Assembly (NCBI GenBank): GCA_014529385.2
Contig: CM043950.1
Span: forward strand, 152,634,445-152,698,444
Direction of reading: 5' to 3'
DNA: 64,000 bases
From: Adiantum capillus-veneris
Taxonomy: Eukaryota; Streptophyta; Polypodiopsida; Polypodiales; Pteridaceae
This document shows positions 1-10,691 of the stretch, piece by piece (the stretch's first letter is position 1; each line of letters starts with the position of its first letter). Both the position numbers and the translations under genes were made by a program. Under the pieces are notes generated by a model that was given only the letters and a program-made list of their open reading frames with translations, was not told the origin of the DNA and did not search any database.

Positions 1-258
1 TTATTTGATTTTTTAGCCTTTTGAGTTTTTTAATGAAGATTTTTACTTTTTTATGGATACTTTATTTTGTAGTAATTTTAAATGTTTATTAGTTGCATTT
101 TTTGAGTTCCTCTCTTAGTTAAAAATAATTTTAGCACTCATTGTCATTTATTCCCTTTGACTTTAACTTTATGTAATTTTTTTAATAGAATGTAGGACTT
201 TCCTAATTATTTATTTTTTAGGACACATGATTAAATAAACAAAATTTTGCGTGTGCAG

Positions 259-3200
259 GATATCGACTGGGATGATTGTGGTCCCCCTGGAGTCCTTGAG
301 CGTGATCGTTGGCTCAAGGAAAAACTTCCTTGTCCTTGTGCCAAGTGCAAAAGGACAATCCCTTGCTTGAGGTGCATTGCCTTGGAGCACGTGGAGAACA
401 AAGGGCTATGGCATCCTCAAAGAATCCCTCAGAGAAATGAGAGTGTGACTCACCTCTCGCTTGAGGAGGTGCCCCATTGGTCTGTGTTCGATGGTGGTGT
501 ACCGGCACGCAAGGCCGAACGGCAGAGGCAAGAGAGACTTGGCGATTTGGGTACAACGCATGGTGATCCTCCTGTTGGCTCTACTTTGGCAGCTCCTATG
601 GCGTCTCCGCCACACTTTGAGACAGAGGATGAGCACATGTTTGACATGTGTGATGAGCTACTAGCTCATGAGCGCAACGTGTGCGAGAAGGATTGTCAAC
701 CCTGCACTAAACGGACTGTCGAAATTAAACAGAGGATAGATTGATGACAAGTGCCCGAATACCTCTTTACGATGGTGCACGGTACTCGGTGCTCCAAGTA
801 TCATTGGAAGTCCTCAACTTGCAAGAAAAATTCGGTTGGATTAATGCAAATGTCGATGCACTAATTCTGTAAGTATGGAATGGATTTTATATACTCTCCA
901 CTCGCTTTATGGTGCCGTCTTTTATCAATTATACTAATACGCATGTTTGTTATAGTTTGATGGGCAAAATGTTGCCAGAAGATCACCACATGCCTCCAGA
1001 TTGTCAATAAGCTAGATCGTATGTCACTACACTTGGAATGGAGTATGAGCGCATCCATGTGTGTGTCAATGATTGCATCCTATACCGCAATGAGCATGTG
1101 CATGCTACCTCATGTCCCGTGTGTGCGAGGAGGCACGATACAAGATAGGAGTGAGCGGGGCGCACCTACCCCGCAGGGGATTGAGACATTTTTCATTAGT
1201 TCCTCGCATCCAACACATGTTTAAAAGCAAGTCTACTATGGAGCTTCTTGCGTGGCACACGAACCATCGCTCAAATGATGGAATGATGCGTGCCCCTGCC
1301 GATTCACCTACATGGAGGCACATCGAAACTCAATGGCTAGAGTTTGGGTTGGAGCCTCGACACTTGAGGCTTGGGTTAGCAAGTGATGGTGTCAACCCCT
1401 TCGGCACTGAGTCTACTTCATGGAGCACTTGGCCTGTGGTGATCGTCAACTACAATATTCCACCATGGGAGACAACCAAGAAGGGCAATATACTTCTTTC
1501 CTTGCTTTTTCCAGGGAAGTACAAAGTGTCAAATATTGACGTCTACCTCGATCCCCTCAACCAGGATTTGGAGGAGTTATGGAGAGGCATTCCTATTGTC
1601 GATGTCTCACTTGAAAAGGGGGGGAGAGAAGCCATTCTGAAGGGAATCCTTATGTGGACTATGCACGACTATCCTGGGCTTGGAGAGATTTTTGGTAACC
1701 CCCTTTCCTCTATCTCTCCCTCCCTCTTTCCCTTTAGTTCTCTTTAATTCACTCATCTTTCTAACCATATGATATGTATGCAAGGTTGTCCACATCGGGA
1801 CACAATGCATGTCCTACTTGCGGGCCATCGTTGGTGACGGAGAGATCCGATTCCTTGCGCAAGGTAATCTATCAAAACAACTATCGTTTCTTGCCCCAAG
1901 GGCATAACGAGCACAAGTCTCCAACAAATGGGAAGACCCCTCTCAAGCTCATTATGGTAGATTGGGCAACCATTTGGAGAGAACACCACAACAACAATCC
2001 GGCTCCGTGTCCTCCACCAAAAGGTATGTCAAGGTACTCCATATTTTGAGGGCTTCCATATTGGAAGGACTTAAAAATACAACACCTCTTGGATCCCATG
2101 CACATATTCAAGAATGTAGCCCAAACATTATGGGACCACATTATTGGCAAGAAGTACTCTTTGGGTGCGAGGGAGGATTTGAGGCTTTTAAAACGTCTCC
2201 CCGCCTCTACTACTCCCCGTCGTGCCCCAAATGGACAAGGTGAAGGGTACCATTGCCTCTATTTGCACACCAACAGGATACATGAGGTTGCTAAAGGGAG
2301 CTTTCACAAAAGCGAAGAAGGGTGGAAGCATTCAATTGTATGGGTTGAAGTCCCATGATTGGCACAAGATGCTTCATGTAATCTTCATACTCCCTATTCT
2401 TTCCATAGTTTGTGTGTATGACTATCGTGTACTTCCCCTTACCCTGATTTACATTGTAGTTCATTTTGTGGGTAAGTATGTGTATATTTCGGGACAAGAA
2501 AGTCAAGGACGCTATTTTCAAACTAGAAGAGCTAGTAGGGTACACCATAAGACTCCACTCAACTACACCTTTTTTATGTACACAATAACTTCAACTAGCA
2601 CTTAGTATATCCTTGTGTGTTTTCTTCCAGATTTGTGAGCTCCAAGGAAATCAAAATAGATGCTATCCCTACTGCTCAAACACTTGCAACAAAAACTGTG
2701 TGTGCCGTTGAAGATGTATTTCCTCGACCGTTTCTTCTTAGTCAAATTCACCTCTTGGTTCACGTGGTGGAGGAGATTGCTATATGTGGAGTAGTGCACG
2801 CACGATGGATGTTCTTTTTAGAGAGATTTTTAAAGACTCTCAAAGATTTTGTGTGGCTATGGTCTCAACCAGAGGCATGTATGGCCAAAGGGTGGATCGT
2901 TCAAGAGGCATTTGTTTACATATCAAAGTATTTGGCACAAGTTGATCTTTCAATGCCTCGCATGTGGTCAGACGAGGAAGATGCAAGGATGACTTCACAC
3001 CTGCCAAGTGGAAAGGGGAAACTACTTAACATGGATATGAATCTATCCCGAGTGGTCAATAACTTTTGTATTCTCAATGCAAAGATTATGACCAAGTGGG
3101 TGGACTTGTTGACAGTGGCAAAGGCAACGCGTTTGCAAGAGAGGGAAGCATGGAAACAAGCACATGGATGAAGGAGTGAACCCGTAGTTCCTAGACACCT

Positions 3201-4129
3201 CGCATGTTTCCCAGGTCTCATTAGTGCAGAGTGGATTCATGAGAGAATGACCAAGGCAAAAGCGCACAGAGAAGACATCACCTGCAAAGAATGGGAGTAT
3301 GCACAAGGTTGTGTACCAAAGGTAGAGTACTCATATATCTAAACCATATTGTAATGATATTTCTTGAAATTATCTTTAATATGTATTTGATAAATTAATA
3401 TATTGTTCTATTTTATAGTGCATTTCCATTAACTCATGTGGTCAAAGGGTCGTTACTTTCGTACGTGCCACATTGACGAGCGTAGAACCACCATGGATTG
3501 TGCCATCATGGGCAACTTTGACACAGACGGTGATGAAGTCAGGTACTATGTAACTATTGAAAGGATACTTAAGGTTAATTTTAGAACCTTTCATACCTTC
3601 ATCTTCAGGTGCATGTGGTTTGCAAATGTGTCTAGACGACATGAGAATGGCCTCTATATGGTGGACTCTAGTGTGCATCACACAGGGAGGTATGATAATT
3701 TAGTTTTACTGCGCAATTGTGAGCAGGTGAGTGACATGTACCTTTTTTGTTCTTATTTTCTTGTAGCGTTTAGTTACACCAATGTTACTCACTTTGAGCT
3801 TCTATTTTATAGGTCATCTATATCCCAACAATCCACCAACCAAAACTTTGGTTCGTATTTCTCGTAACACCTCAAGGTAGAACAATTTTTTCCACTAATA
3901 AAGTGGAGACTATCTTTGACCCTCTTCCATCTCCGACTTTGGATGAGGTGGAAACAGAGAAGAGGGAGGTCGATAAATCAAGTCCGGTGGCAATAAGTCT
4001 TAGCGAGGATGATTGTCATGATGAGATGGAGGATGACGAACTGGAAGATGATGAAGGGAATGCATCCACAAACGACAATTCTGTTTCTCTCTTTATTGAT
4101 TTAAAAAGCCATGGGCTTAGAATTGGATG
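259..4129 (+). pseudogene. TNP2-type CACTA transposase, decayed multi-exon copy
   Basis: This is a broken gene for the large CACTA transposase. In order it shows: a Cys-rich transposase-associated block (CPCAKCK) at 259-744 after a likely acceptor TGTGCAG; the Transposase_21 block at about 950-1695, with CVNDCILYRNE, LRLGLASDGVNPFG and WTMHDYPGLGE; the conserved DPMHIFKNVAQTLWDH segment at 2089-2160; GLKSHDWHKM at about 2345; a DUF4218 block at 2630-3165 (SQIHLLVHVVEEI, ARWMFFLERFLKTLK); a DUF4216 block at 3436-3750; and an acidic tail at 3903-4129. A 5-base insertion near 725, a TAA near 1006 and further frameshifts break it. Compared with copy 2 it keeps the DPMHIFKN catalytic segment. Exon limits are approximate. 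It can no longer encode a working protein. Confidence 0.85.
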
Positions 4130-4311
4130 ATGGCTCATGTAGAGTTTTTTTGGAAGATGATTCATAAACATTTTACAATCATGAAGTTTTTTGGTCGTGT
4201 AATCCATTCATCTCTCTCTCCCCCCTCTTCCTCTCTTTAGATTTGGAAATATGCTCAATTATGTTAATCAATTGACAATGATTATTTTAGTTGTAACCAT
4301 ATGTAATCTTA

Positions 4312-4335
4312 TATCCCCCCCTCCTCCTCCCCCCG

Positions 4336-4371
<36 letters not shown>
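4312..4371. repeat. C-rich and (CT)n tract
   Basis: A run of C-rich sequence (CCCCCC, CCTCCTCC, CCCCGCCCCCCCC) passes into an uninterrupted (CT)n tract at about 4343-4371. The matching place in family A copy 2 (10327-10361) is a long poly-C run, so it is an unstable part of the family A 3' region. Confidence 0.8.
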
Positions 4372-4373
<2 letters not shown>

Positions 4374-4499
4374 TTTTTAAATTTGAAAATTTTATATAGT
4401 ATTCTTTAATTTTTATTGAGAGGTGAGAAACACCAAAATTTGAAAGGGGGAGGGGGGTTAATCCAGAATTTGAAAGTTTAGGCGCTAAATTTGGCTACC

Positions 4500-4698
4500 G
4501 GATATAACATTGGTAATCTACGCGGTAATAACAACGGTAATATATGCGGCAATAACAGTGGATATAGTTGTGTTTATATTTTGAACACAAAATAAATCCC
4601 TCTGCCCTCCTCTCTCTTGTTTATCTACTTGAATTTGCACCTTCTCTCTACAAAACGTGGTAAAAGAGCGCAGTAAACACTTGGAGATTTTCATAGTG
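4500..4698 (+). repeat. Family A subterminal repeat region and right terminus
   Basis: Several short copies of a GGTAATA/GCGGTAATA motif lie close together (about 4513, 4525, 4539, 4550), followed by the CATAGTG end. Subterminal repeats of this kind in CACTA elements are known binding sites for the element's DNA-binding protein. Here that role is inferred from position only. Confidence 0.6.
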
Positions 4699-4760
4699 TC
4701 GTTGGTACTTCCGGCTCCCCGGGTTCAAATCCCAATAGTGTAGTGAGCTTTTGTTCGAGT
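4699..4760 (+). other. tRNA-like T-arm / B-box remnant
   Basis: Directly after the CACTA end is GGGTTCAAATCCC (about 4719-4731), which matches the RNA polymerase III B box GGTTCRANNCC. No A box or tRNA 5' half is visible because the CACTA element lies in its place. It may be the 3' half of a tRNA-derived SINE or tRNA pseudogene split by the insertion. No cloverleaf can be drawn, so no tRNA gene is called. Confidence 0.3.
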
Positions 4761-5879
4761 TGAAGGATTGATGAGAATCATCAAATGAAACTTAAAGAAA
4801 TCTATAAAAGATTCTAGGTAATATAATAACGAGGCTATCAATGAGTAGGTGATACCTATTTCAAAAATAAAACTTTATGAGAATCCAAAGATATTCTATA
4901 TCTCTTTTCCAAAAGTGAGCGCGCACACTCTTTGTCAAGTTAGCAGCCTTTGGACCTGTAGCCTCTCTTTCTGCATGCGTTCGATACGAGTCTTGCATCA
5001 CAATATGAGTCATGCATCAGAGCCTGCCTAGGATGGAGGCAATGCTATAAACATAGATGTAATAAGGTTGGGAATGCGTAGACCATATTGGCTTGCAAGC
5101 ACTGAGAGAGAGTAGTAGAATCTGTAGTCTCTCTCTCTCTCTCTCTCTCTCTATGTGAGTGTGTGTGTGTGCGCAATTCGGATTTATGCACACTTGGACC
5201 ATGGAAACAAAATAAAGATGAAAGAGGGCTGAGGGTGGGAGGTTATGACCTCCTTGGAAGAGTAGGCTACGTTTAGAGATCATGGTGCAGGGTGGCACTT
5301 GGGTAGAGGATGCGAGGCACGAGCCTAGGGTGGGGGGAGAGAGATGGATTTTGGGGAGGGGGTGGGGAGAGCAGCGCCAATAAGCGTAACAAGGGAGCAG
5401 CCTTCAATAGTGAAGGGAATTTTTTGACTATTGAGGGTTTTTTTTAAACATTGAGCCTGCGTGAATATATAGGCTATGCTTGTTAACCCATCAAAAAGTT
5501 ATGCATATTTAAACGAGCCGAAAATCTAATCATGACATATAGTGTTTTTTTAAACATCTAAAAATAAAATGTTATATTTTTAAAAAATAATCTTCCCTTT
5601 TTCTCATTAGCAAAAAGAGAAACCATCCTAAGGCCTCCCCCCTTTGAGGCAGGCCAAAAATGCTCGGAGGGCAAGAGGAAAATGAGAAATTCCACCCAAA
5701 ATAGAGAAAAATAGTGTAAAACCCCCAAAAAACAACATAAGATTTCCTCTGGGCAAATTCAAGGAAAGGAATTTTTTACGTTTAGAAAAATGATTTTTCC
5801 CACACAGTGGTCCTCTCCTTCAAAATAATAACTTCTTATCACATGCATCGCGACTCTAGGTACCTACTTGGCATACTGG

Positions 5880-6274
5880 ATACTCGCGTACTTCGGTCTA
5901 TGTTCCTATTAACCAGAATCTCCGTAGATCTGCCCCCCCCCAAAAAAAGGCGCGATCTCTCTCCTCTCCCTTCCCCGCCTGGTGCGCCATCGTTCTGCAT
6001 CATCTAACCTTCCTGCACGGCAACCGCTGCCCTGCAGCTCCGATGGAAAACGCCCTCCACGATGCGCCCAACTGTGCATGAGATCCCGAAACCAGACACT
6101 ATCACCGATTTGCACCTGTTGACAAGCCAACGGAGCCCATACCATTCCTTTCGTAATGCCTTGCGCATGAGACAGAGACACGCACCCGTTACGCTCAACG
6201 CGCGCACACACACAGGCAAACCCCAATATTGTCTGCATCTTGCAATCTAATGCGCGAGCAAGTATCGCAGTCTC

Positions 6275-6323
<49 letters not shown>

Positions 6324-6480
6324 TGGTGCCACCTGCATGCTCGATTAGTGCCACTTGGGCACCGTCACCTCATCTTTTCTTTGGCTTTTCTCTCGTCTCA
6401 CTCGAGAGTTGAGGAATCTTGCTTGATTCCTTTTAATGAGACGTGCTTGAAAATTGGGCACACCTACTACCAAGGTGATA
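5880..6480 (+). repeat. Diverged direct repeat, copy 1 (partner 9100-9620)
   Basis: Landmarks recur in the same order in both places: CTATTAACCAGAATCTCC at about 5907 against CTATTAACGCGAATCTCC at about 9125, a CT-rich GC-rich middle, and GAAAATTGGGCACACCTACT at about 6450 against GAAATTGGGGACGCCTACT at about 9588. The second copy lies just before the LINE ORF1 remnant, so these may be two decayed LINE 5' regions. The match is weak and judged by eye. Confidence 0.35.
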
Positions 6481-6737
6481 AAATCACAAGACCTACGTTA
6501 CTAGATAAAAGAAACATTAAGGTGATGAAATCAAAAGGCTTGCTTCACCAGATACACCTTAAGACAAACAAACAACGTGGTAGCCGTGGAGGGCAAAACT
6601 AAGGAACACATGCATTTTTTAAACTTGCGGACTGCTACTCAAAGTAGTGACATGTCAGCATTGGTTCAAACTCGCACTATTGTAGGACATTGTGATGGAG
6701 TTTTAAACAGTAAATTGAGCTAACAGATGGAATCTAG

Positions 6738-6833
6738 GGAGATTCTTACTAATTCAGTGGAATAGAGTGAGTGATTAGTACCTACTGCAAGCATCTAACA
6801 TTTTTCATGGAGTGCATTTACACTTTATAATAT

Positions 6834-6869
<36 letters not shown>

Positions 6870-6945
6870 GATTCTTGCTAATTCAATGGAATAGAGCAAG
6901 TGATTAGTTGGTACAAGCATCTAGCATTTCTCACAGAGTGCATTT
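6738..6945 (+). repeat. Imperfect tandem duplication around a (CT)n tract
   Basis: The segment starting GGAGATTCTTACTAATTCAG at 6738 recurs at 6867 as GGAGATTCTTGCTAATTCAA, and both continue through a similar AGCATCTA(A/G)CATTT and GAGTGCATTT. The copies are separated by the (CT)n tract at 6835-6866. Period is about 129 bp. Confidence 0.75.
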
Positions 6946-7025
6946 TTTGCCAAGAAGGCCATAGCGGGGTTCTCACCATCACATTATCTTTGAATGAGGA
7001 AAATGTTCAAATGAGAAATGACTTG

Positions 7026-7028
<3 letters not shown>

Positions 7029-7065
<37 letters not shown>

Positions 7066-7068
7066 ACG

Positions 7069-7118
<50 letters not shown>
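7029..7118. repeat. Compound (GT)n-(CT)n microsatellite
   Basis: An uninterrupted (GT)n tract (about 7030-7064) is followed by GCACGTGCA and a (CT)n tract (about 7074-7117). Confidence 0.9.
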
Positions 7119-7122
<4 letters not shown>

Positions 7123-9099
7123 CATCCATCCATTAAAGTATTAAAAAATTTTCATTTTCCAGACAACAAAATTCTTTTTCTTGAATTTGCCAAGAGAATT
7201 TTAGAAAATTATATTTATTTTTCAAGTTTTTACACAATTTTTCTCTAGTTTAGGATATAATTTCTTCTTTTCCCATTGCTCTCAACTGGCATTTTAGAAA
7301 TTGAAAATGACACGACAATTAACATTTTTTCAGAGAACAGGTAATTAACATGTCAAATGTATTCTAATAATCACTCACTCTATTACAACAAAATATTTTA
7401 CCTACTTGAGGCCATTGTGAAGTCTTCACCTTGTTACACTCTCAGGGAGGGGGTCACTTAATAATTGTGTGATTATCATGTGAATGCAACGAAAACGATT
7501 ATTAATAATAAAAAAAATCACATTTTTACATACAACTAGAAAGGTACCGTGAACTTGAATTGAAAAAAAATGGAGATTGAATAGAAAAAAAGTGTAGTTT
7601 ATTCAATGTTAAAAATTCACATATAAGGAGTTCAAAAAATAATCATTGAATACACATGATATACACAATTGATGCTCCTGTCTTTTATGAGGATTGTGAA
7701 TTCCATCCATCCGAGGTCGTGGCAAATAAACATGATGATTGGCCACATGAAAGGACCTATATTGCAATCTATATCTATACTTACTATATATAATTGAGCT
7801 TAAAATTTAAAAGGAAAGAGAGGGAATCCATGTGTAAGTGTCTCCTTCGTTTCAAGAACCTTAAGAAAACATTTGGTTTGAAATGTGAAAGTGAAGGATA
7901 AGTAAGAAATCATTTGGTTTGAATTTTAAAAGTGAACGGTAAGTAGCAAGTACTATGATGGTAGAAAATGAAAAGACTTACTTTTGACTTCTCACTTGTC
8001 TCAAAAAGTCACAATACTTAGTACTATGTATATATTTATATTATTTAAACTATCTAGCAAGGCTATGGAGTTTCACTCCAACCTTCAATTTTGAAGGGTG
8101 ATTACTTTTGTTTTTGTAAAGGGTGACTCTACTTCGCAGCTTGGAAAAATAACGAGGAGCGAGTTGTACCACATGTCAATAAGTTGGTTCACCTCGAACG
8201 TGCACGCATACATGTGCGTGTGCGTATATGTTTGTCCTCTTGTGAAGGGAAGGAGAACAATGGTTGGTTCAAGTGATGCACATGTGGCCGCGGCAACACG
8301 CTGATCACATACTAGTACTCATGACAAGCACAATCCAATTTGGAAGATGCTCCCATCCTTTCGCTTTTGTAAAGTTAATTTATAGCAGCAACATAAAGTA
8401 CCCCTAGACAGTGCTCACAGAAATTCCTTTTCCCAAACAATCAAAATATCTGCCAGGTTGAGAGTTAGCTAATTTCTAGCTTTTTCAAATGGCTTATGAA
8501 GGCAACCAATCAAGATTTTTGATCCCATGCTTCTCATATGTCTGAATATTTTACCTAAAAGTTAGAAATATGATTACTTTAAATCTTGAAATTCTTCATA
8601 GAATGGATAATCTTTTTTTTTTTGGCAAAACCCACAGTATGTGTGGGTAATAAAAAAAATAACATCATCATCTGCGCTCGACACGAGCCACGCATACCAT
8701 CCAACTATGAGAGACATCAGACCCAACATCAAGAGGATGCCACCAACCCTACCTGGACTGCCACTCCGACATAGGATTGCCCTCAAGATCGGAACCACTG
8801 CTAAAATCTAGAGCCTAAATGGACATACTTATAGTAAACCCAAATAAAAACAAAAAGGTGGTTTTTGAGGTTTTTTTAAAATGTGCCCGTGTGTGTGTGC
8901 ACTTAAGGTGGGTGAGTTGCAACGCGGCCCACCCTTCCCTCCCATACCAAGTTGCATACCTGTGATATCGCGATTTACGAAAGCACCTTTTTTTAGTGAT
9001 TTAAGCAAATATTATTATCCTCTCTAAGCCTGCGTGTCCCCCTCTCCCTCTTTTGTCTCTTGATATTATTCGTTGTTTCTAACATTGATTAATATCCCT

Positions 9100-10085
9100 A
9101 TTGGTTTCTACTCGATCGATTTGCCTATTAACGCGAATCTCCTCCGATGCTTCCGCTCCAAGAAAAAGCAAAAGCAATTCTTCTCTCTCCTCTCTCTTCG
9201 CTTGCCTTGCATCGTCGCCATCGCCTGGCGCTCTGCGTACCACTGTGCTGCCCATCCCGAGATGACTCGCCTCCTTGTGCCTCCACCATGTTGCGCCTCC
9301 CACAAGCATGACCAGTGCCGCCGCTGCGATGCACCTCACCTGCGGCCACGACTCACAAATCTACGCAATCTTGCCTCTCTCCCTGTTCAAGCTCAACACA
9401 CGAGCTGCGCGACCCACACAGCGAGAGCTCCACTCTCTTTCTCTCTGTCTCTCTCTCTCCGACTTCGTGTTATCGCTATACAAAAACTACTTGCCTTTCT
9501 CTCTCGCCTGCACGTGCCTGCTCCACCCTTTTTTACTTCAAATGAATCCATAGGATCTCCCGAGATACCCCTTTATCCAGCTGCTTCCGAAATTGGGGAC
9601 GCCTACTGGTTGGAATCCCTTTTATTTCCTTCATAGGATTTTATTCTACTTCTTCTCAACTTTTGTTTACAGAGAGAGTTTTGCTCCACGGCAATACTAA
9701 GTGGATGCAAGGCTCTACCCATGGAGGTAGACATCATGAAGTTTTCATTTATACTTGCGGCTAAAAAAGTTTCAATGCATGTTGGAGTTCTTCCGATGGA
9801 TGAAGGGGAAGGGTCAACTTTGTGACTTTTGATTGACATCGTAATGAAATGTGGGCCTCCAACCAGGGGTCCAACCCAAATGATTAATGATGCTCACTCG
9901 GTGGACAAGGTCCTCTTGGGTAAAGAAAAATTAAAAGAGCTAGTCAAGACTACTCAAGGAATCAACTTGAAGGTGAAGACCCTCAAGGCGCATGTGCCCC
10001 AAGGATCGATTTGTATGAATGGGAACAAGGGATCAACGGCTTCTGTTGATCTCAAACCAGGCATGCCATTCAAAAGCATTAGGAA
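9100..10085 (+). pseudogene. Probable LINE 5' region and ORF1 start, interrupted by CACTA
   Basis: A GC-richer, CT-rich leader (9100-9640) precedes ATGGAGGTAGACATC at about 9719, which opens a short frame ending TGA. A second frame follows at 9829-10085 (KEKLKELVKTTQGINLKVK) and reads into the CACTA insertion at 10086. After that insertion (from 15535) the sequence resumes with a Lys/Glu-rich frame containing several stops and then a recognisable plant LINE ORF1. Linking the two sides is inference from the GAA target duplication. The function of the encoded segment is not recognised by itself. The whole region is decayed. Confidence 0.4.
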
Positions 10086-10199
10086 CACTATGAAAATCTC
10101 CAAGTGTTTACGACACTGTTTTACTGTGTTCCGTAGATAGAAGGTTCAAATTCAAGTAGAGAAACAAGAGAGAGGAGGGCAGGGGTTTCTTTTGTGTTT

Positions 10200-10361
10200 A
10201 AAATATTACCGCGACTGTTTTTGTTGTTACTATCACGTTTATTACCACTGTTATTACCGTGCATATTACCGTTGTTATATCCGACAGCCAAATTTAGCGA
10301 CTGGACTTTCAAATTCTAGCTTAGCTTCTCCCCCTCCCCCCCCCCCCCCCCCCCCCCCCTT
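10200..10361. repeat. Family A subterminal repeats and poly-C run
   Basis: TATTACCGT-type repeats (the complement of GGTAATA) occur at about 10205, 10240-10260 and 10265. They are followed at about 10327-10361 by a nearly uninterrupted run of some 30 C. A matching poly-C run lies at the other end of the element at 14327-14350. Confidence 0.7.
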
Positions 10362-10691
10362 CAAATTTTGATGTTTCCCTCCTCTCAATAAAAATTAAAG
10401 AATATTGTATACAATTTTCAAATTTAAAAAAGAAGAAAAAGAAAGAGAGAGAGAGAGGGGAGGGGGGAAGATGGAGGCGGGGGATATAAGTTACACTTGG
10501 TTAGAACTAAAATAATCATTGTCAATTGATTAATATAATTGAGCATATTCTCAAATGTAAAGAGAGGAAGAGGGGGGAGAGAGAGATGAATGGATTACAT
10601 GACCAAAAAACTTCATAACTTCAAAATGTTTATGAACCATCTTCCAAAAGATCTCCACATGAAGCATCATTCAATTCTAAGCCCATGGCTC

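Larger units (their letters stand above)
1..4698 (+). mobile_element. CACTA (En/Spm) transposon, family A copy 1, left end outside window
   Basis: The right terminus is visible at 4682-4698 as GAGATTTTCATAGTG, the inverted form of the CACTATGAAAATCTC that opens family A copy 2 at 10086. The bases after it (TCG) would be the 3-bp target duplication, but the left end lies before base 1. Aligning with copy 2 by eye, base 1 corresponds to about 14296 of that copy, so roughly 1.2 kb of this element is missing from view. It carries a plus-strand TNP2-type pseudogene and GGTAATA-rich subterminal repeats. Confidence 0.85.
4760..9070. other. AT-rich non-coding interval with microsatellites
   Basis: No open frame here resembles a protein I know. 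The longer frames run through dinucleotide repeats. Visible content: (CT)n at 5128-5152, 6279-6320 and 6835-6866, (GT)n then (CT)n at 7029-7118, a GC-richer patch at 5900-6240, and AT-rich sequence from about 7130 to 8100. I see no tRNA, rRNA or clear mobile-element end. Confidence 0.6.

Noticed and set aside
4719-4731. Possible tRNA gene
   Set aside because: Only a T-arm/B-box-like motif is visible. There is no acceptor stem, D arm or anticodon arm, so it cannot be called a tRNA gene.
9073-9636. 187-codon frame and its overlaps
   Set aside because: It is a GC- and CT-rich low-complexity stretch with equally long frames on both strands and no recognisable domain. I treat it as leader sequence, not a gene.
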